Shown piece after piece: positions 8,897 through 16,736 of a DNA stretch of 64,000 bases (its first letter is position 1; each line of letters begins with the position of its first letter). The DNA is from an uncultured Pelagibacteraceae bacterium (GTDB lineage Bacteria > Pseudomonadota > Alphaproteobacteria > Pelagibacterales > Pelagibacteraceae), in the NCBI GenBank assembly GCA_902535745.1, contig CACAUR010000002.1:62001-126000 (forward strand). Direction: 5' to 3'. The notes beneath the pieces were generated by a model. The model made no database searches, was not told the DNA's origin, and was given only the letters and a program-made list of their open reading frames with translations. Position numbers and translations under genes: made by a program.

Positions 8897-9988
8897 ATGC
8901 AAAAAAAACTTATTATATTTATACCCTCTATAGAAGGTGGAGGAGTAGAAAAGAACTTATTTATTATATCTAATTATTTAAAAAATAAGATTAACAACAT
9001 TTCTGTTATTTCGGTCTCAAATAAATTCAAGAACAAATTTAATTATAAAATTAAGTTTATCTCTCCTAAGGCAGACTTTTGGAACTCAATAGGAAGAAAA
9101 AAAAAATTTTTTGTAGGCTTATTTTTACTTTTTATAGAAATTTTGAAAGATAGAAATGTTCTAGTTTTTTCTTTTCAAGGAAACGTGTATTGCACGTTAT
9201 TATGCAAGCTATTACGAATAAAGGTAATTGTTAGATCAAATTCAGCACCTGATGGCTGGTCTCAAAATGGATTTAAAAACTTTATTTTTAAATATGTCTT
9301 AAGAAGTGCCGACAAAATAATTGTAAATAGCTTTGAATTTAAAAAAAAATTTAAGACAAAATTTAAAATTCATGCCGAATGTATATACAATCCATTAAAT
9401 AAAAAAGAAATAATCAAAAAATCAAAAATCAAAAGTAAAATTAAGTTTGATAGGAAAAAATTGAAATTAATAAACATAGGTAGATACACTGATCAAAAAG
9501 ATCAACTTACTCTTCTAAAGGCAGTGAATAGAATTAAAGATAAAATAAGATTTAATTTATTATTAGTGGGTAGGGGAGTTGAAAAAAAAAATTTGGTTAA
9601 ATATATTTATGAAAATAATCTTTCTAAACAAGTAAAATTATTAGATTTTCAGAATAATCCTTTTAATTTAATTAAATCTTCAGATGTTTTTATTTTATCC
9701 TCAATATATGAAGGTTTACCAAACGTTTTGTTAGAATCTCAGGTCTTAAGAAAATTTATCATTTCTTCAAATTGTCCAACTGGACCAAGAGAAATTCTTT
9801 TAAACGGAAAAGCAGGGTTTTTGTTTAATGTTGGTAATTATTTAGAATTGTCAAATTTAATTTTGCATTATTCTAAAAATAAAAAGTCATTATCCAAAAA
9901 AATATCAATAGGTTATAAAAATTTGAATAGATTTGATTATAATCAAAATCTCAAAAAATATTTAAATATTATTAATTCTTTAATTTAA
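8897..9988 (+). CDS. Family 4 glycosyltransferase
   Basis: A 363-residue GT-B fold retaining glycosyltransferase. The N-terminus KLIIFIPSIEGGGVEKNLFIIS has the glycine-rich GGGVE acceptor-domain loop. The C-terminal Rossmann domain includes NIGRYTDQKDQLTLLKA and the donor-binding SSIYEGLPNVLLES (the E-x7-E motif). No signal peptide or membrane span, so it is cytoplasmic. It probably builds the same surface glycan as the divergent GT2/RmlD-like pair. Its stop lies 6 bases from the end of the convergent prpE. Confidence 0.88.
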   Translation: MQKKLIIFIPSIEGGGVEKNLFIISNYLKNKINNISVISVSNKFKNKFNYKIKFISPKADFWNSIGRKKKFFVGLFLLFIEILKDRNVLVFSFQGNVYCTLLCKLLRIKVIVRSNSAPDGWSQNGFKNFIFKYVLRSADKIIVNSFEFKKKFKTKFKIHAECIYNPLNKKEIIKKSKIKSKIKFDRKKLKLINIGRYTDQKDQLTLLKAVNRIKDKIRFNLLLVGRGVEKKNLVKYIYENNLSKQVKLLDFQNNPFNLIKSSDVFILSSIYEGLPNVLLESQVLRKFIISSNCPTGPREILLNGKAGFLFNVGNYLELSNLILHYSKNKKSLSKKISIGYKNLNRFDYNQNLKKYLNIINSLI

Positions 9989-9994
9989 TAAGTT

Positions 9995-11911
9995 TCAATC
10001 AGATTTTAATATACTATTTCTAATAAGATCATCTTTAATCTCATCTAAAATTGCTGGGTCATCAATAGTAGGAGGCATTTTATATTCAACATTATCTGCT
10101 ATTTTTCTTATTGTACCTCTTAAAATTTTACCCGATCTTGTTTTTGGAAGTCTTTTAATTATTATTGCAACCTTAAATGCAGCAACTGGACCAATTTTAT
10201 CTCGAACCATTTGAATACATTCTTTAGAAATTGTCTCATTATCTTTGTCTACTCCTGTTTTTAATACAATAAGTCCAATAGGCAACTGCCCTTTTAATTT
10301 ATCTGTTATTCCAAGTACTGCACATTCAGCAACTGACTGATGTTCTGATAATACTTCTTCAATTGCGCCAGTGGATAATCTGTGACCAGCTACATTTATT
10401 ATATCGTCAGTCCTGGACATAATCCAAATATAACCATCTTCATCAATATGACCTGCATCGTAGGTTTGATAATAACCCTCGTAATTTGACATATAATTTT
10501 CTTTGTATCTTTTATCTGCATTCCAAAGAGTTGGAAAAGTTCCTGGTGGCAAAGGTAGTTTTACAACAATATCCCCCATTTCATTTGGATTTGCTAAACT
10601 TTGATCAGGTTTAATTATTTTTACATCATAACCTGGAACAGCTTTACATGCAGAACCATATTTTGTTTTCATCATTTCGATACCAGTACAATTTGAGCTT
10701 ATCGCCCAGCTTGTTTCAGTCTGCCACCAATGATCAATTACTGGAACCTTGAGTAAATTTTCAGCCCACTTTATTGTATCAGGATCTGCACGTTCACCGG
10801 CTAAAAATAAAGACTCAAAAGAGCTTAAATCATATTTTGAAAAAAACTTCCCCTCCGGGTCTTCTTTTTTGATTGCTCTAAAAGCAGTAGGTGCAGTAAA
10901 TAAAGATTTGATTTTATAGTCTGAGATCATTTTCCAGAAGGCACCAGCATCAGGAGTCCCAACTGGCTTACCTTCAAATAAAACAGTGGTGCAACCTTTA
11001 AATAAAGGGGCATAAACAATATAGGAGTGGCCTACAATCCAACCAATATCACTTGCGGACCACCAAACATCGCCTTCATCTATGTTGTAAATATTCTTCA
11101 TAGTCCATTTAAGAGCAACTATGTGGCCCCCGATATCTCTTACAATTCCTTTTGGCACACCAGTTGTACCTGATGTATAAAGAATATAGGCGTATTCATT
11201 TGAATTCATCTCTACACAATCTGTATCTTTTGCATTTGAAAAAGCTTCGTCCCAACTAATTTCTTTTGGAGCATTTAATTTTACCTCATGTCCCTTTCGT
11301 TGGAAAAAGATAACTTTTTCAACCAAATGTTTGGCAAGTTTTAGAGCCCCATCAACGAGTGGTCTATACTCTACTGTTCTTCCAGGTTCGAAACCGCAAG
11401 ATGCAGTTATTAAAATTTTGGCTTTACTATCATCTATACGACTTGCAAGTTCATTAGAGGCGAATCCTCCGAACACCACTGAGTGAATGACACCTATTCT
11501 TCCACATGCCAACATAGCAACAACGGCCTCAGGCACCATTGGCATATAAATTATAGCCCTATCACCTTTTTGGAGCCCTTGATTTCTTAAAGCTCCAGCA
11601 AATTTTGAAACTTTCGACCTTAATTGATTATAGGTAAACTTTGCTTTGTTACCTGTAATTGGGCTATCGTAAATTAGTGCAGTTTTTTCCCCTAAACCGT
11701 TATCAATGTGGAAATCTAGAGCATTATAACAAGTGTTTGTAGTTCCGTTCTCGAACCATTTGTAGAATGGGGGATTAGTATTGTTTAAAATCTTAGTTGG
11801 TTTTTTAAACCAGAATATATCTTCTGATACTTCACGCCAGAACTCCTCTGGTTTAGTAATAGATTTATTGTAAATTTGCTCAAATTTTCTGTTCATATCA
11901 TTATGATTCAA
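9995..11911 (-). CDS. prpE: Propionyl-CoA synthetase (acyl-CoA synthetase, PrpE type)
   Basis: Activates propionate (possibly also acetate) to its CoA thioester via an acyl-adenylate. At 638 residues it has the length of the acetyl/propionyl-CoA synthetase group. The AMP-binding motif YTSGTTGVPKG, the WWSASDIGWIVGHSYIVYAPL block and the C-terminal lysine motif LPKTRSGKILRG are intact. The block SCGFEPGRTVEYRPLVDGAL is characteristic of PrpE rather than Acs. It is transcribed divergently from proteorhodopsin; whether the two share regulation is not visible. Confidence 0.88.
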   Translation of the reverse strand: MNHNDMNRKFEQIYNKSITKPEEFWREVSEDIFWFKKPTKILNNTNPPFYKWFENGTTNTCYNALDFHIDNGLGEKTALIYDSPITGNKAKFTYNQLRSKVSKFAGALRNQGLQKGDRAIIYMPMVPEAVVAMLACGRIGVIHSVVFGGFASNELASRIDDSKAKILITASCGFEPGRTVEYRPLVDGALKLAKHLVEKVIFFQRKGHEVKLNAPKEISWDEAFSNAKDTDCVEMNSNEYAYILYTSGTTGVPKGIVRDIGGHIVALKWTMKNIYNIDEGDVWWSASDIGWIVGHSYIVYAPLFKGCTTVLFEGKPVGTPDAGAFWKMISDYKIKSLFTAPTAFRAIKKEDPEGKFFSKYDLSSFESLFLAGERADPDTIKWAENLLKVPVIDHWWQTETSWAISSNCTGIEMMKTKYGSACKAVPGYDVKIIKPDQSLANPNEMGDIVVKLPLPPGTFPTLWNADKRYKENYMSNYEGYYQTYDAGHIDEDGYIWIMSRTDDIINVAGHRLSTGAIEEVLSEHQSVAECAVLGITDKLKGQLPIGLIVLKTGVDKDNETISKECIQMVRDKIGPVAAFKVAIIIKRLPKTRSGKILRGTIRKIADNVEYKMPPTIDDPAILDEIKDDLIRNSILKSD

Positions 11912-12003
11912 AATCCTGTTATTTAAGGCTTTTTCTACGTGTTAGTTGCATTTAATTTCAAAAAGCGAGTAAAATCAACCTAAATTAGTCCTAAATAACA
12001 CTT

Positions 12004-12030
12004 CTAATAACCCTAGATATTTGGTATTAG
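12004..12030 (+). promoter_or_regulatory. Inverted repeat 1 in proteorhodopsin upstream region
   Basis: CTAATAACC pairs with GGTATTAG with one bulged base. An outer pair GTCCTAA (11988) and TTAGGAC (12027) could form an alternative longer arm. It may fold in a leader RNA or be a protein site; function unknown. Confidence 0.35.
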
Positions 12031-12041
12031 GACCCAACTTT

Positions 12042-12063
12042 GATCTAAACTGAAGTTTAGGTC
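12042..12063 (+). promoter_or_regulatory. Inverted repeat 2 in proteorhodopsin upstream region
   Basis: GATCTAAACT-GA-AGTTTAGGTC: a 10-base dyad with a single mismatch (a T opposite G, pairable in RNA) and a 2-base centre. Its half-site AGTTTA/TAAACT recurs in the adjacent 18-base palindrome, which suggests related operator half-sites. The 2-base centre makes an RNA hairpin less likely than a DNA site. Confidence 0.4.
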
Positions 12064-12064
12064 G

Positions 12065-12082
12065 TAGTTTAAATTTAAACTA
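12065..12082 (+). promoter_or_regulatory. Perfect 18-base palindrome upstream of proteorhodopsin
   Basis: TAGTTTAAATTTAAACTA is a perfect palindrome ending 30 bases before the proteorhodopsin ATG. Together with the dyad just upstream it repeats the half-site AGTTTA/TAAACT. This looks like an operator for a dimeric regulator, but the base composition makes AT palindromes more likely by chance, and no regulator gene is adjacent. Confidence 0.45.
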
Positions 12083-12097
12083 ACAAAAAACTAACTA

Positions 12098-12106
12098 AAG
12101 AGGGAG
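12098..12106 (+). promoter_or_regulatory. Strong ribosome binding site of proteorhodopsin
   Basis: AAGAGGGAG lies 6 bases before the ATG at 12113. It is one of the few strong purine-rich Shine-Dalgarno sequences in the window and fits high expression of an abundant membrane protein. Confidence 0.75.
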
Positions 12107-12112
12107 TTTTTT

Positions 12113-12886
12113 ATGAATAAACTAAAACTGTTTGCATTAGCAGCATTAGCTCTAGTTGGCTTTGCTGGTACAGCAAACGCAGCAGACACTGTTCTGTTAG
12201 CTACGGATGACCTTGTAGGAATATCATTTTGGTTAATTTCTATGGGTATGGCTGCAGCAACTGTCTTTTTCTTTATGGAAAGAGGTTCAGTAGCTGGTGG
12301 TTGGAAAACATCTATAACAGTTGCAGGTCTAGTAACAGGTGTTGCATTTGTTCACTACATGTACATGAGAGAAGTATGGATCATTACAGGTGACTCACCA
12401 ACAGTGTACAGATACATTGATTGGTTGATTACAGTGCCGTTACAAATGATTGAGTTTTATCTAATATTAGCAGCGATAAGAAAAGTACCTTCAGGAATTT
12501 TCTGGAGATTACTAATCGGATCAGTAGTAATGCTAGTAGGTGGATACTTAGGAGAAGCAGGTTACATCAACGCTACACTTGGTTTCGTAATCGGTATGGC
12601 TGGATGGATCTACATCTTATATGAAGTATTCTCAGGTGAAGCTGGAAAAGCAGCATCTAAAAGTGGTAACAAAGCACTTGTTACAGCTTTCGGTGCAATG
12701 AGAATGATCGTAACAATCGGTTGGGCAATTTACCCATTAGGTTACATTTTTGGTTACCTAACAGGCGGAATTGATGCAGCTTCATTGAACATCATTTACA
12801 ACTTAGCTGACTTTATTAACAAGATCGCATTCGGTCTAGTTATTTGGGCAGCTGCAGTTTCAAGTACACCAGCGAGAGCTAGATAA
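12113..12886 (+). CDS. Proteorhodopsin, blue-tuned light-driven proton pump
   Basis: A 257-residue retinal protein of the inner membrane. It begins with a cleavable signal peptide (MNKLKLFALAALALVGFAGTANA) and has seven membrane helices. Key residues are all present: the conserved His81 of the HYMYMR helix, the proton-pump triad Asp103, Thr107 and Glu114 (DWLITVPLQMIE), and the Schiff-base lysine Lys237 (LADFINKIAF). The spectral tuning position, 105 in the reference green protein, is Gln111 here, which in known proteorhodopsins gives blue absorption. A strong Shine-Dalgarno precedes it and a strong hairpin terminator follows. No retinal or carotenoid synthesis gene is in the window. Confidence 0.98.
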   Translation: MNKLKLFALAALALVGFAGTANAADTVLLATDDLVGISFWLISMGMAAATVFFFMERGSVAGGWKTSITVAGLVTGVAFVHYMYMREVWIITGDSPTVYRYIDWLITVPLQMIEFYLILAAIRKVPSGIFWRLLIGSVVMLVGGYLGEAGYINATLGFVIGMAGWIYILYEVFSGEAGKAASKSGNKALVTAFGAMRMIVTIGWAIYPLGYIFGYLTGGIDAASLNIIYNLADFINKIAFGLVIWAAAVSSTPARAR

Positions 12887-12906
12887 TTAAAATTATCTTA
12901 ATTTTA

Positions 12907-12942
12907 AAATAGGGCGAGTTTAACCACTTGCCCTATTTTTTT
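12907..12942 (+). terminator. Intrinsic terminator after proteorhodopsin
   Basis: AAATAGGGC pairs with GCCCTATTT, and the stem continues inward (GAGT/ACTT with one G-T pair) to a 6-base loop TTAACC, giving about 13 pairs, followed by a T run. It separates proteorhodopsin from the ferredoxin gene, which starts 20 bases further on. Confidence 0.9.
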
Positions 12943-12961
12943 TTGTGCTTATATAAATTTA

Positions 12962-13282
12962 ATGGCAAAAATTACTTACAAAGAGCATAATGGAACGAAC
13001 CATACAGTAGACGTTCAAAACGGACTAACAGTAATGGAAGGTGCCGTTCAAAACAATATACCAGGCATTGATGCAGATTGTGGAGGAAGCATGGCTTGTG
13101 CAACTTGCCATGTTTATATCAAAGAAGATTGGTTTGATAAGATAAATAAAAAAAATGAAGGTGAAGATGATATGCTAGACCAAGCTTACGAACCAAAAAA
13201 AAATAGCAGACTAAGTTGTCAAATAATTGTTTCAGATGATTTAGATGGTTTGGTAGTAGACATGCCAGAAAAACAAACGTAA
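12962..13282 (+). CDS. 2Fe-2S ferredoxin, adrenodoxin type
   Basis: A 106-residue soluble electron carrier. Four cysteines in the adrenodoxin/ISC ferredoxin pattern C-x5-C-x2-C...C (Cys40, 46, 49 and 86) ligate a 2Fe-2S cluster ([14 protein letters not shown], then LSCQIIV). The gene starts 20 bases after the proteorhodopsin terminator. Its stop touches the start of the reductase gene, so the two proteins probably work as a pair, electrons passing from NADPH through the reductase to this ferredoxin. The acceptor (P450, Fe-S assembly, other) is not shown. Confidence 0.93.
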   Translation: MAKITYKEHNGTNHTVDVQNGLTVMEGAVQNNIPGIDADCGGSMACATCHVYIKEDWFDKINKKNEGEDDMLDQAYEPKKNSRLSCQIIVSDDLDGLVVDMPEKQT

Positions 13283-14301
13283 TGATTAAAACAGATGCGT
13301 TAATTATTGGAGCTGGACCAACTGGTCTTTTTACTGCGCACCAATTAAAATTAATTGGTTTAGATTGTGAGATCGTTGATAACTTGGATAAGATAGGTGG
13401 ACAATGTATAGAACTTTATCCTGACAAACCAATTTACGATATTCCCGCGGTTCCAGAATGCACAGGCGAAGAGCTTACTAATAATTTAATTAATCAACTA
13501 AAACCATTTGATATTAAATTTCATTTATCTGAAAGAGTTGATGAAGTAAAAAAAGATGGTGAAAAGTGGATTGTTAAGACAAATAAAGGAACTTCGTTTA
13601 CTACACCAAATGTCATAATTGCGGGTGGAGTTGGATCATTTGAACCAAGAAAATTTTCAGTTGAAGGACATGAGAAATTTGAAAATAAATCAATTTTATA
13701 TTCAATAAAGGATAAAAATATTTTTAAAGGTAAAACAGTTTCAATTTTTGGTGGTGGGGATAGTGCTTTAGATTGGGCTGTTGAATTGTCAAATAATTCT
13801 AATGTAAACTTGATACATAGAAGGGATGAATTTAGAGGCGCTCAGGCAACTGTTGATAAAGTTCATGAATTTACAAAATCAAAAAAAATAAATCTTTTTA
13901 CCAAGTTTCAATTAAAAAAACTTAATGGTTCAAGTAAAATTGAAAGTATAGATATTGAAGATGATGATAAAAAAATTAAAAATTTAAAAACAGACTATGT
14001 GCTAGGTTTCTTTGGACTTATTATGCAGTTAGGACCAATTGCAAATTGGGGGCTTAATATTGATAAAAAAACAGTCGAAGTTGATACTGAAAAATTCGAA
14101 ACAAACCAAAAAGGGATTTATGCTGTTGGTGACATTTGTAACTATCCAGGGAAATTAAAATTAATTTTATCAGGTTTTCACGAAGGGGCTTTAGCAGCAA
14201 GGGCATGCTTCAAATTAGCTAGGCCAAATGAGAAATATCGTTTTGAGTTTACAACATCTTCAAAAGCTATAAAAAATAGACTTGGCGTTAAAAGTGATTG
14301 A
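13282..14301 (+). CDS. Ferredoxin-NADP reductase, thioredoxin-reductase-like
   Basis: A 339-residue FAD/NAD(P)-binding flavoprotein. The FAD motif DALIIGAGPTGLFTAHQL is at the N-terminus, the NADPH motif SIFGGGDSALDWA is near residue 155, and GIYAVGDICNYPGKLKLI is the C-terminal FAD-binding segment. The redox CxxC of true thioredoxin reductases is absent, which identifies the TrxR-like ferredoxin-NADP reductase group. It abuts the ferredoxin gene in an apparent operon. Co-occurrence with proteorhodopsin resembles what is described for SAR11 genomes. Confidence 0.93.
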   Translation: MIKTDALIIGAGPTGLFTAHQLKLIGLDCEIVDNLDKIGGQCIELYPDKPIYDIPAVPECTGEELTNNLINQLKPFDIKFHLSERVDEVKKDGEKWIVKTNKGTSFTTPNVIIAGGVGSFEPRKFSVEGHEKFENKSILYSIKDKNIFKGKTVSIFGGGDSALDWAVELSNNSNVNLIHRRDEFRGAQATVDKVHEFTKSKKINLFTKFQLKKLNGSSKIESIDIEDDDKKIKNLKTDYVLGFFGLIMQLGPIANWGLNIDKKTVEVDTEKFETNQKGIYAVGDICNYPGKLKLILSGFHEGALAARACFKLARPNEKYRFEFTTSSKAIKNRLGVKSD

Positions 14302-14920
14302 GCTTTTTACAGCCGATACGCCTAATGGAAAAAAGATCTCAATTATGCTTGAGGAAATTCAATATGAGTACAAAGTTACGAAGGTTAATTTGTTTAAAAA
14401 TGAACAATTTAAACCTGAGTTTAAAAAAATAAGCCCATTTAATAAGACCCCTGTAATTAAAGACCATGATAATGGTAAAACAATTTTTGAGTCTGGCGCA
14501 ATCTTGATCTACCTAGGTAATAAAAGTGGTAAGTTTTATGACGAAAAAAATAGAGATCAAATCAATCAATGGTTAATGGCCCAGATGGGTTATGTTGGAC
14601 CTATGCTGGGCCAGCATCATCAGTTTCATCATTATAATTCAGGAAAAAGTAAATTTGGGGAAGACAGATATTTTAAAATATCAAAGGCAATCTATAACGA
14701 TTTGGATCTAAGATTATCACAATCAAAATTTTTAGCAGGTGAAGAGTACTCAATTGCTGATATAGCTACATGGCCATGGATTGCTAGGCATGACTGGCAT
14801 GATATTGGTTTGAAGAACTATAAAAATTTGATGAGATGGTATAACGATATCGCAGGTAGAGCAGCGGTTATCAAAGGTTATGATTTTATGAATAAAGGAG
14901 AAAAAATACCCTCTCCCTAA
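14294..14920 (+). CDS. Glutathione S-transferase family protein
   Basis: About 208 residues with a thioredoxin-like N-terminal domain (IELFTADTPNGKKISIMLEEI; FNKTPVIKDHDNGKTIFESGAILIYL binds glutathione) and an all-helical C-terminal domain (SIADIATWPWIARHDW). It resembles the YfcG/Ure2-like disulfide-bond reductase group. I chose the GTG at 14294, which gives the usual short N-terminus and an 8-base overlap with the reductase stop; the track uses a TTG 12 bases earlier. Likely last gene of the ferredoxin operon. It overlaps the convergent dksA by 4 bases. Confidence 0.88.
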   Translation: MIELFTADTPNGKKISIMLEEIQYEYKVTKVNLFKNEQFKPEFKKISPFNKTPVIKDHDNGKTIFESGAILIYLGNKSGKFYDEKNRDQINQWLMAQMGYVGPMLGQHHQFHHYNSGKSKFGEDRYFKISKAIYNDLDLRLSQSKFLAGEEYSIADIATWPWIARHDWHDIGLKNYKNLMRWYNDIAGRAAVIKGYDFMNKGEKIPSP

Positions 14921-15336
14921 ACGTCACTTGCGTAAACTTTTTCCTCTTTTTCATGTTTTTCTTGAGCTGAAATACTTAATGTTGCAACAGGACGAGCAAT
15001 TAATCTCTTAATTCCAATCGGCTCACCTGTATCCTCACAGAAACCATAAGTCCCATCTTTAATTCTTCTAAGCGCAGCATCGATTTTAGATATAAGTTTT
15101 ATCTGTCTATTTATAGCTCTCATCTCAACATTTTTGTCAGTGTATGAACTTGCCTGATCCACAATGTCTGCTGATGTGCTATTGTCATCCATTGAGCTAT
15201 TGTACAAAGCTTCGTTATTTGATCTTATTAGATCTTTTTTCCACTCCGATAATTTGTTTTTGAAAAACAGCTTATGTTTTTCACACATATATTTTTCTGA
15301 TTCTTTTGGAACGTAGTTTTTTGAAATTTTAACCAT
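14917..15336 (-). CDS. dksA: RNA polymerase-binding transcription factor DksA
   Basis: Binds the RNA polymerase secondary channel and mediates ppGpp-dependent control of rRNA and biosynthetic promoters. The 139 residues contain the coiled coil with the essential tip motif DIVDQA (Asp57, Asp60, Ala62). The zinc-finger region YGFCEDTGEPIGIKRLIARP is present, but only the first of four zinc cysteines remains (Cys100); the others are Thr103, Ser121 and Ala124. One-cysteine DksA proteins are usual in Alphaproteobacteria, so it should be functional. Confidence 0.92.
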   Translation of the reverse strand: MVKISKNYVPKESEKYMCEKHKLFFKNKLSEWKKDLIRSNNEALYNSSMDDNSTSADIVDQASSYTDKNVEMRAINRQIKLISKIDAALRRIKDGTYGFCEDTGEPIGIKRLIARPVATLSISAQEKHEKEEKVYASDV

Positions 15337-15416
15337 TTTAATTTCTAAAGCGCTCGCAGTATATTCAGCAATTAAATGGTGTCAAGAAACCATTAATTGT
15401 ATAAATATATAGATAT

Positions 15417-16736
15417 ATGTTTAAAAAAAAGAATATAAGTAATTTATTCTATCTTTTTTTAATTACGCACTTATTTGTTTGGACTTTGATTCCTTCAATA
15501 ACAAATAATAATTTACCATTAGATACAATAGAAGCATTAGCCTGGGGTAGTAATTTAGATTGGGGATATAACAAACATCCACCAGTGAGTGCTTTCTTTG
15601 TTGAATTTTTTTACTTTTTTTTTGGAAGTAATGACATTGCATATTATTTTTTAAGCCAAATTTTTGTAATGTTAACTTTCTATATTGTTTGGATATTTTC
15701 AAATGAATTTTTTCAAAATAAAACTTTAAGTTTTTTTTCTGTTTTAATTCTTGAAGGAATATATTTTTATAATTTTACCACACCAGAATTTAATGTAAAT
15801 GTTTGCCAGTTACCTTTTTGGGCTTTTACAGTTTACCTTTCATGGAAATTATATATGAAGAAAGATACAAATACTGTAATACTGATTTTGTTAGGTGTAA
15901 CCGCTGCAATTGGTTTTTTAACAAAGTATTTGTTTGCTTATTTGCTTTTATCAGTAGTAATAATTTTTGCCTATGATTTTTTTATAACAAAAACTAGGAA
16001 AATAGATTTTAAACATTATTTACCAATTGAAATATTTTTTGTTTTGTTAGTCCCTCATTTAATTTGGCTTTTTCAAAATGATTTTGTAACAATTAAATAT
16101 GCTTTTAATAGAGCTGGACTAGTAGATTATAGTTTTTTAAATCACTTAAAGTTTCCAATTTTATTTTTGATCAAGCAGATTGGAATATTAATTCCTTTTT
16201 TTGTTCTTTGTTATTTTATAATAAAAAAAATAAAAATAAGATTTGATATAAAGGATAAAAAAAAATATTTCATTTTACTTATAAACTTTCTTCCAATAGT
16301 TTTAATGTTTATAACTTCAGTAGTAACTGGCTCAAAAATAAGAACAATGTGGATGACACCTTTTTATCTTTTTTTCGGTGTCTTTATCTTAAGTATGTTT
16401 GATATTAAAGATGACGAACAAACGTTTAAAGAATTTTTCAAACCATTTTTAATATTGTTTTTATTATCTCCTATTACATATGGTCTGGTCTCACTCATTA
16501 ATGAAAATAAAAGGACTGATTACAAGGGTAAGATTGAAGCTAATAAAGTTCTTCAAGTTTGGCAAAAAGATTTCACAGAATCAATTAATGTGGTTTTAGG
16601 AGATGAATGGTATGCAGGTAATATATCTTACCATATGGAAGGAAGACCAGTATGGCTTGGAGAAATAAATCAAAAAAATGTTGATTTACTAAATGCATAT
16701 ATTTGTACTAAAAAAGTTTGTGTAGGTTATAGATGA
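15417..16736 (+). CDS. Family 39/ArnT-like integral membrane glycosyltransferase
   Basis: A 439-residue polytopic membrane protein with many hydrophobic helices. The N-terminal periplasmic loop after helix 1 has LDTIEALAWGSNLDWGYNKHPP, the acidic-plus-HPP motif of PMT_2/ArnT-type enzymes that transfer a sugar from a polyprenyl-phosphate donor outside the membrane. The following GT2 gene, overlapping by ATGA, resembles polyprenyl-phosphate sugar synthases and probably makes its donor. Sugar and acceptor unknown. Confidence 0.85.
   Translation: MFKKKNISNLFYLFLITHLFVWTLIPSITNNNLPLDTIEALAWGSNLDWGYNKHPPVSAFFVEFFYFFFGSNDIAYYFLSQIFVMLTFYIVWIFSNEFFQNKTLSFFSVLILEGIYFYNFTTPEFNVNVCQLPFWAFTVYLSWKLYMKKDTNTVILILLGVTAAIGFLTKYLFAYLLLSVVIIFAYDFFITKTRKIDFKHYLPIEIFFVLLVPHLIWLFQNDFVTIKYAFNRAGLVDYSFLNHLKFPILFLIKQIGILIPFFVLCYFIIKKIKIRFDIKDKKKYFILLINFLPIVLMFITSVVTGSKIRTMWMTPFYLFFGVFILSMFDIKDDEQTFKEFFKPFLILFLLSPITYGLVSLINENKRTDYKGKIEANKVLQVWQKDFTESINVVLGDEWYAGNISYHMEGRPVWLGEINQKNVDLLNAYICTKKVCVGYR

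Larger units (their letters stand above)
11912..12112. other. Long divergent intergenic region upstream of proteorhodopsin
   Basis: At about 200 bases this is the largest gap in the window. It separates prpE (minus) from proteorhodopsin (plus). It holds at least three inverted repeats in its right half, listed separately, and a clear ribosome binding site. A possible sigma70-like pair, TTGCAT at 11946 and TAAAAT at 11970 with an 18-base spacer, would give a leader of about 130 bases containing the dyads; this promoter is weakly supported. I see no small ORF. Confidence 0.6.

Noticed and set aside
15375-15394. AATGGT/ACCATT stem between dksA and the ArnT-like gene
   Set aside because: Only six pairs with an 8-base loop in AT-rich DNA and no T tract; could be chance.
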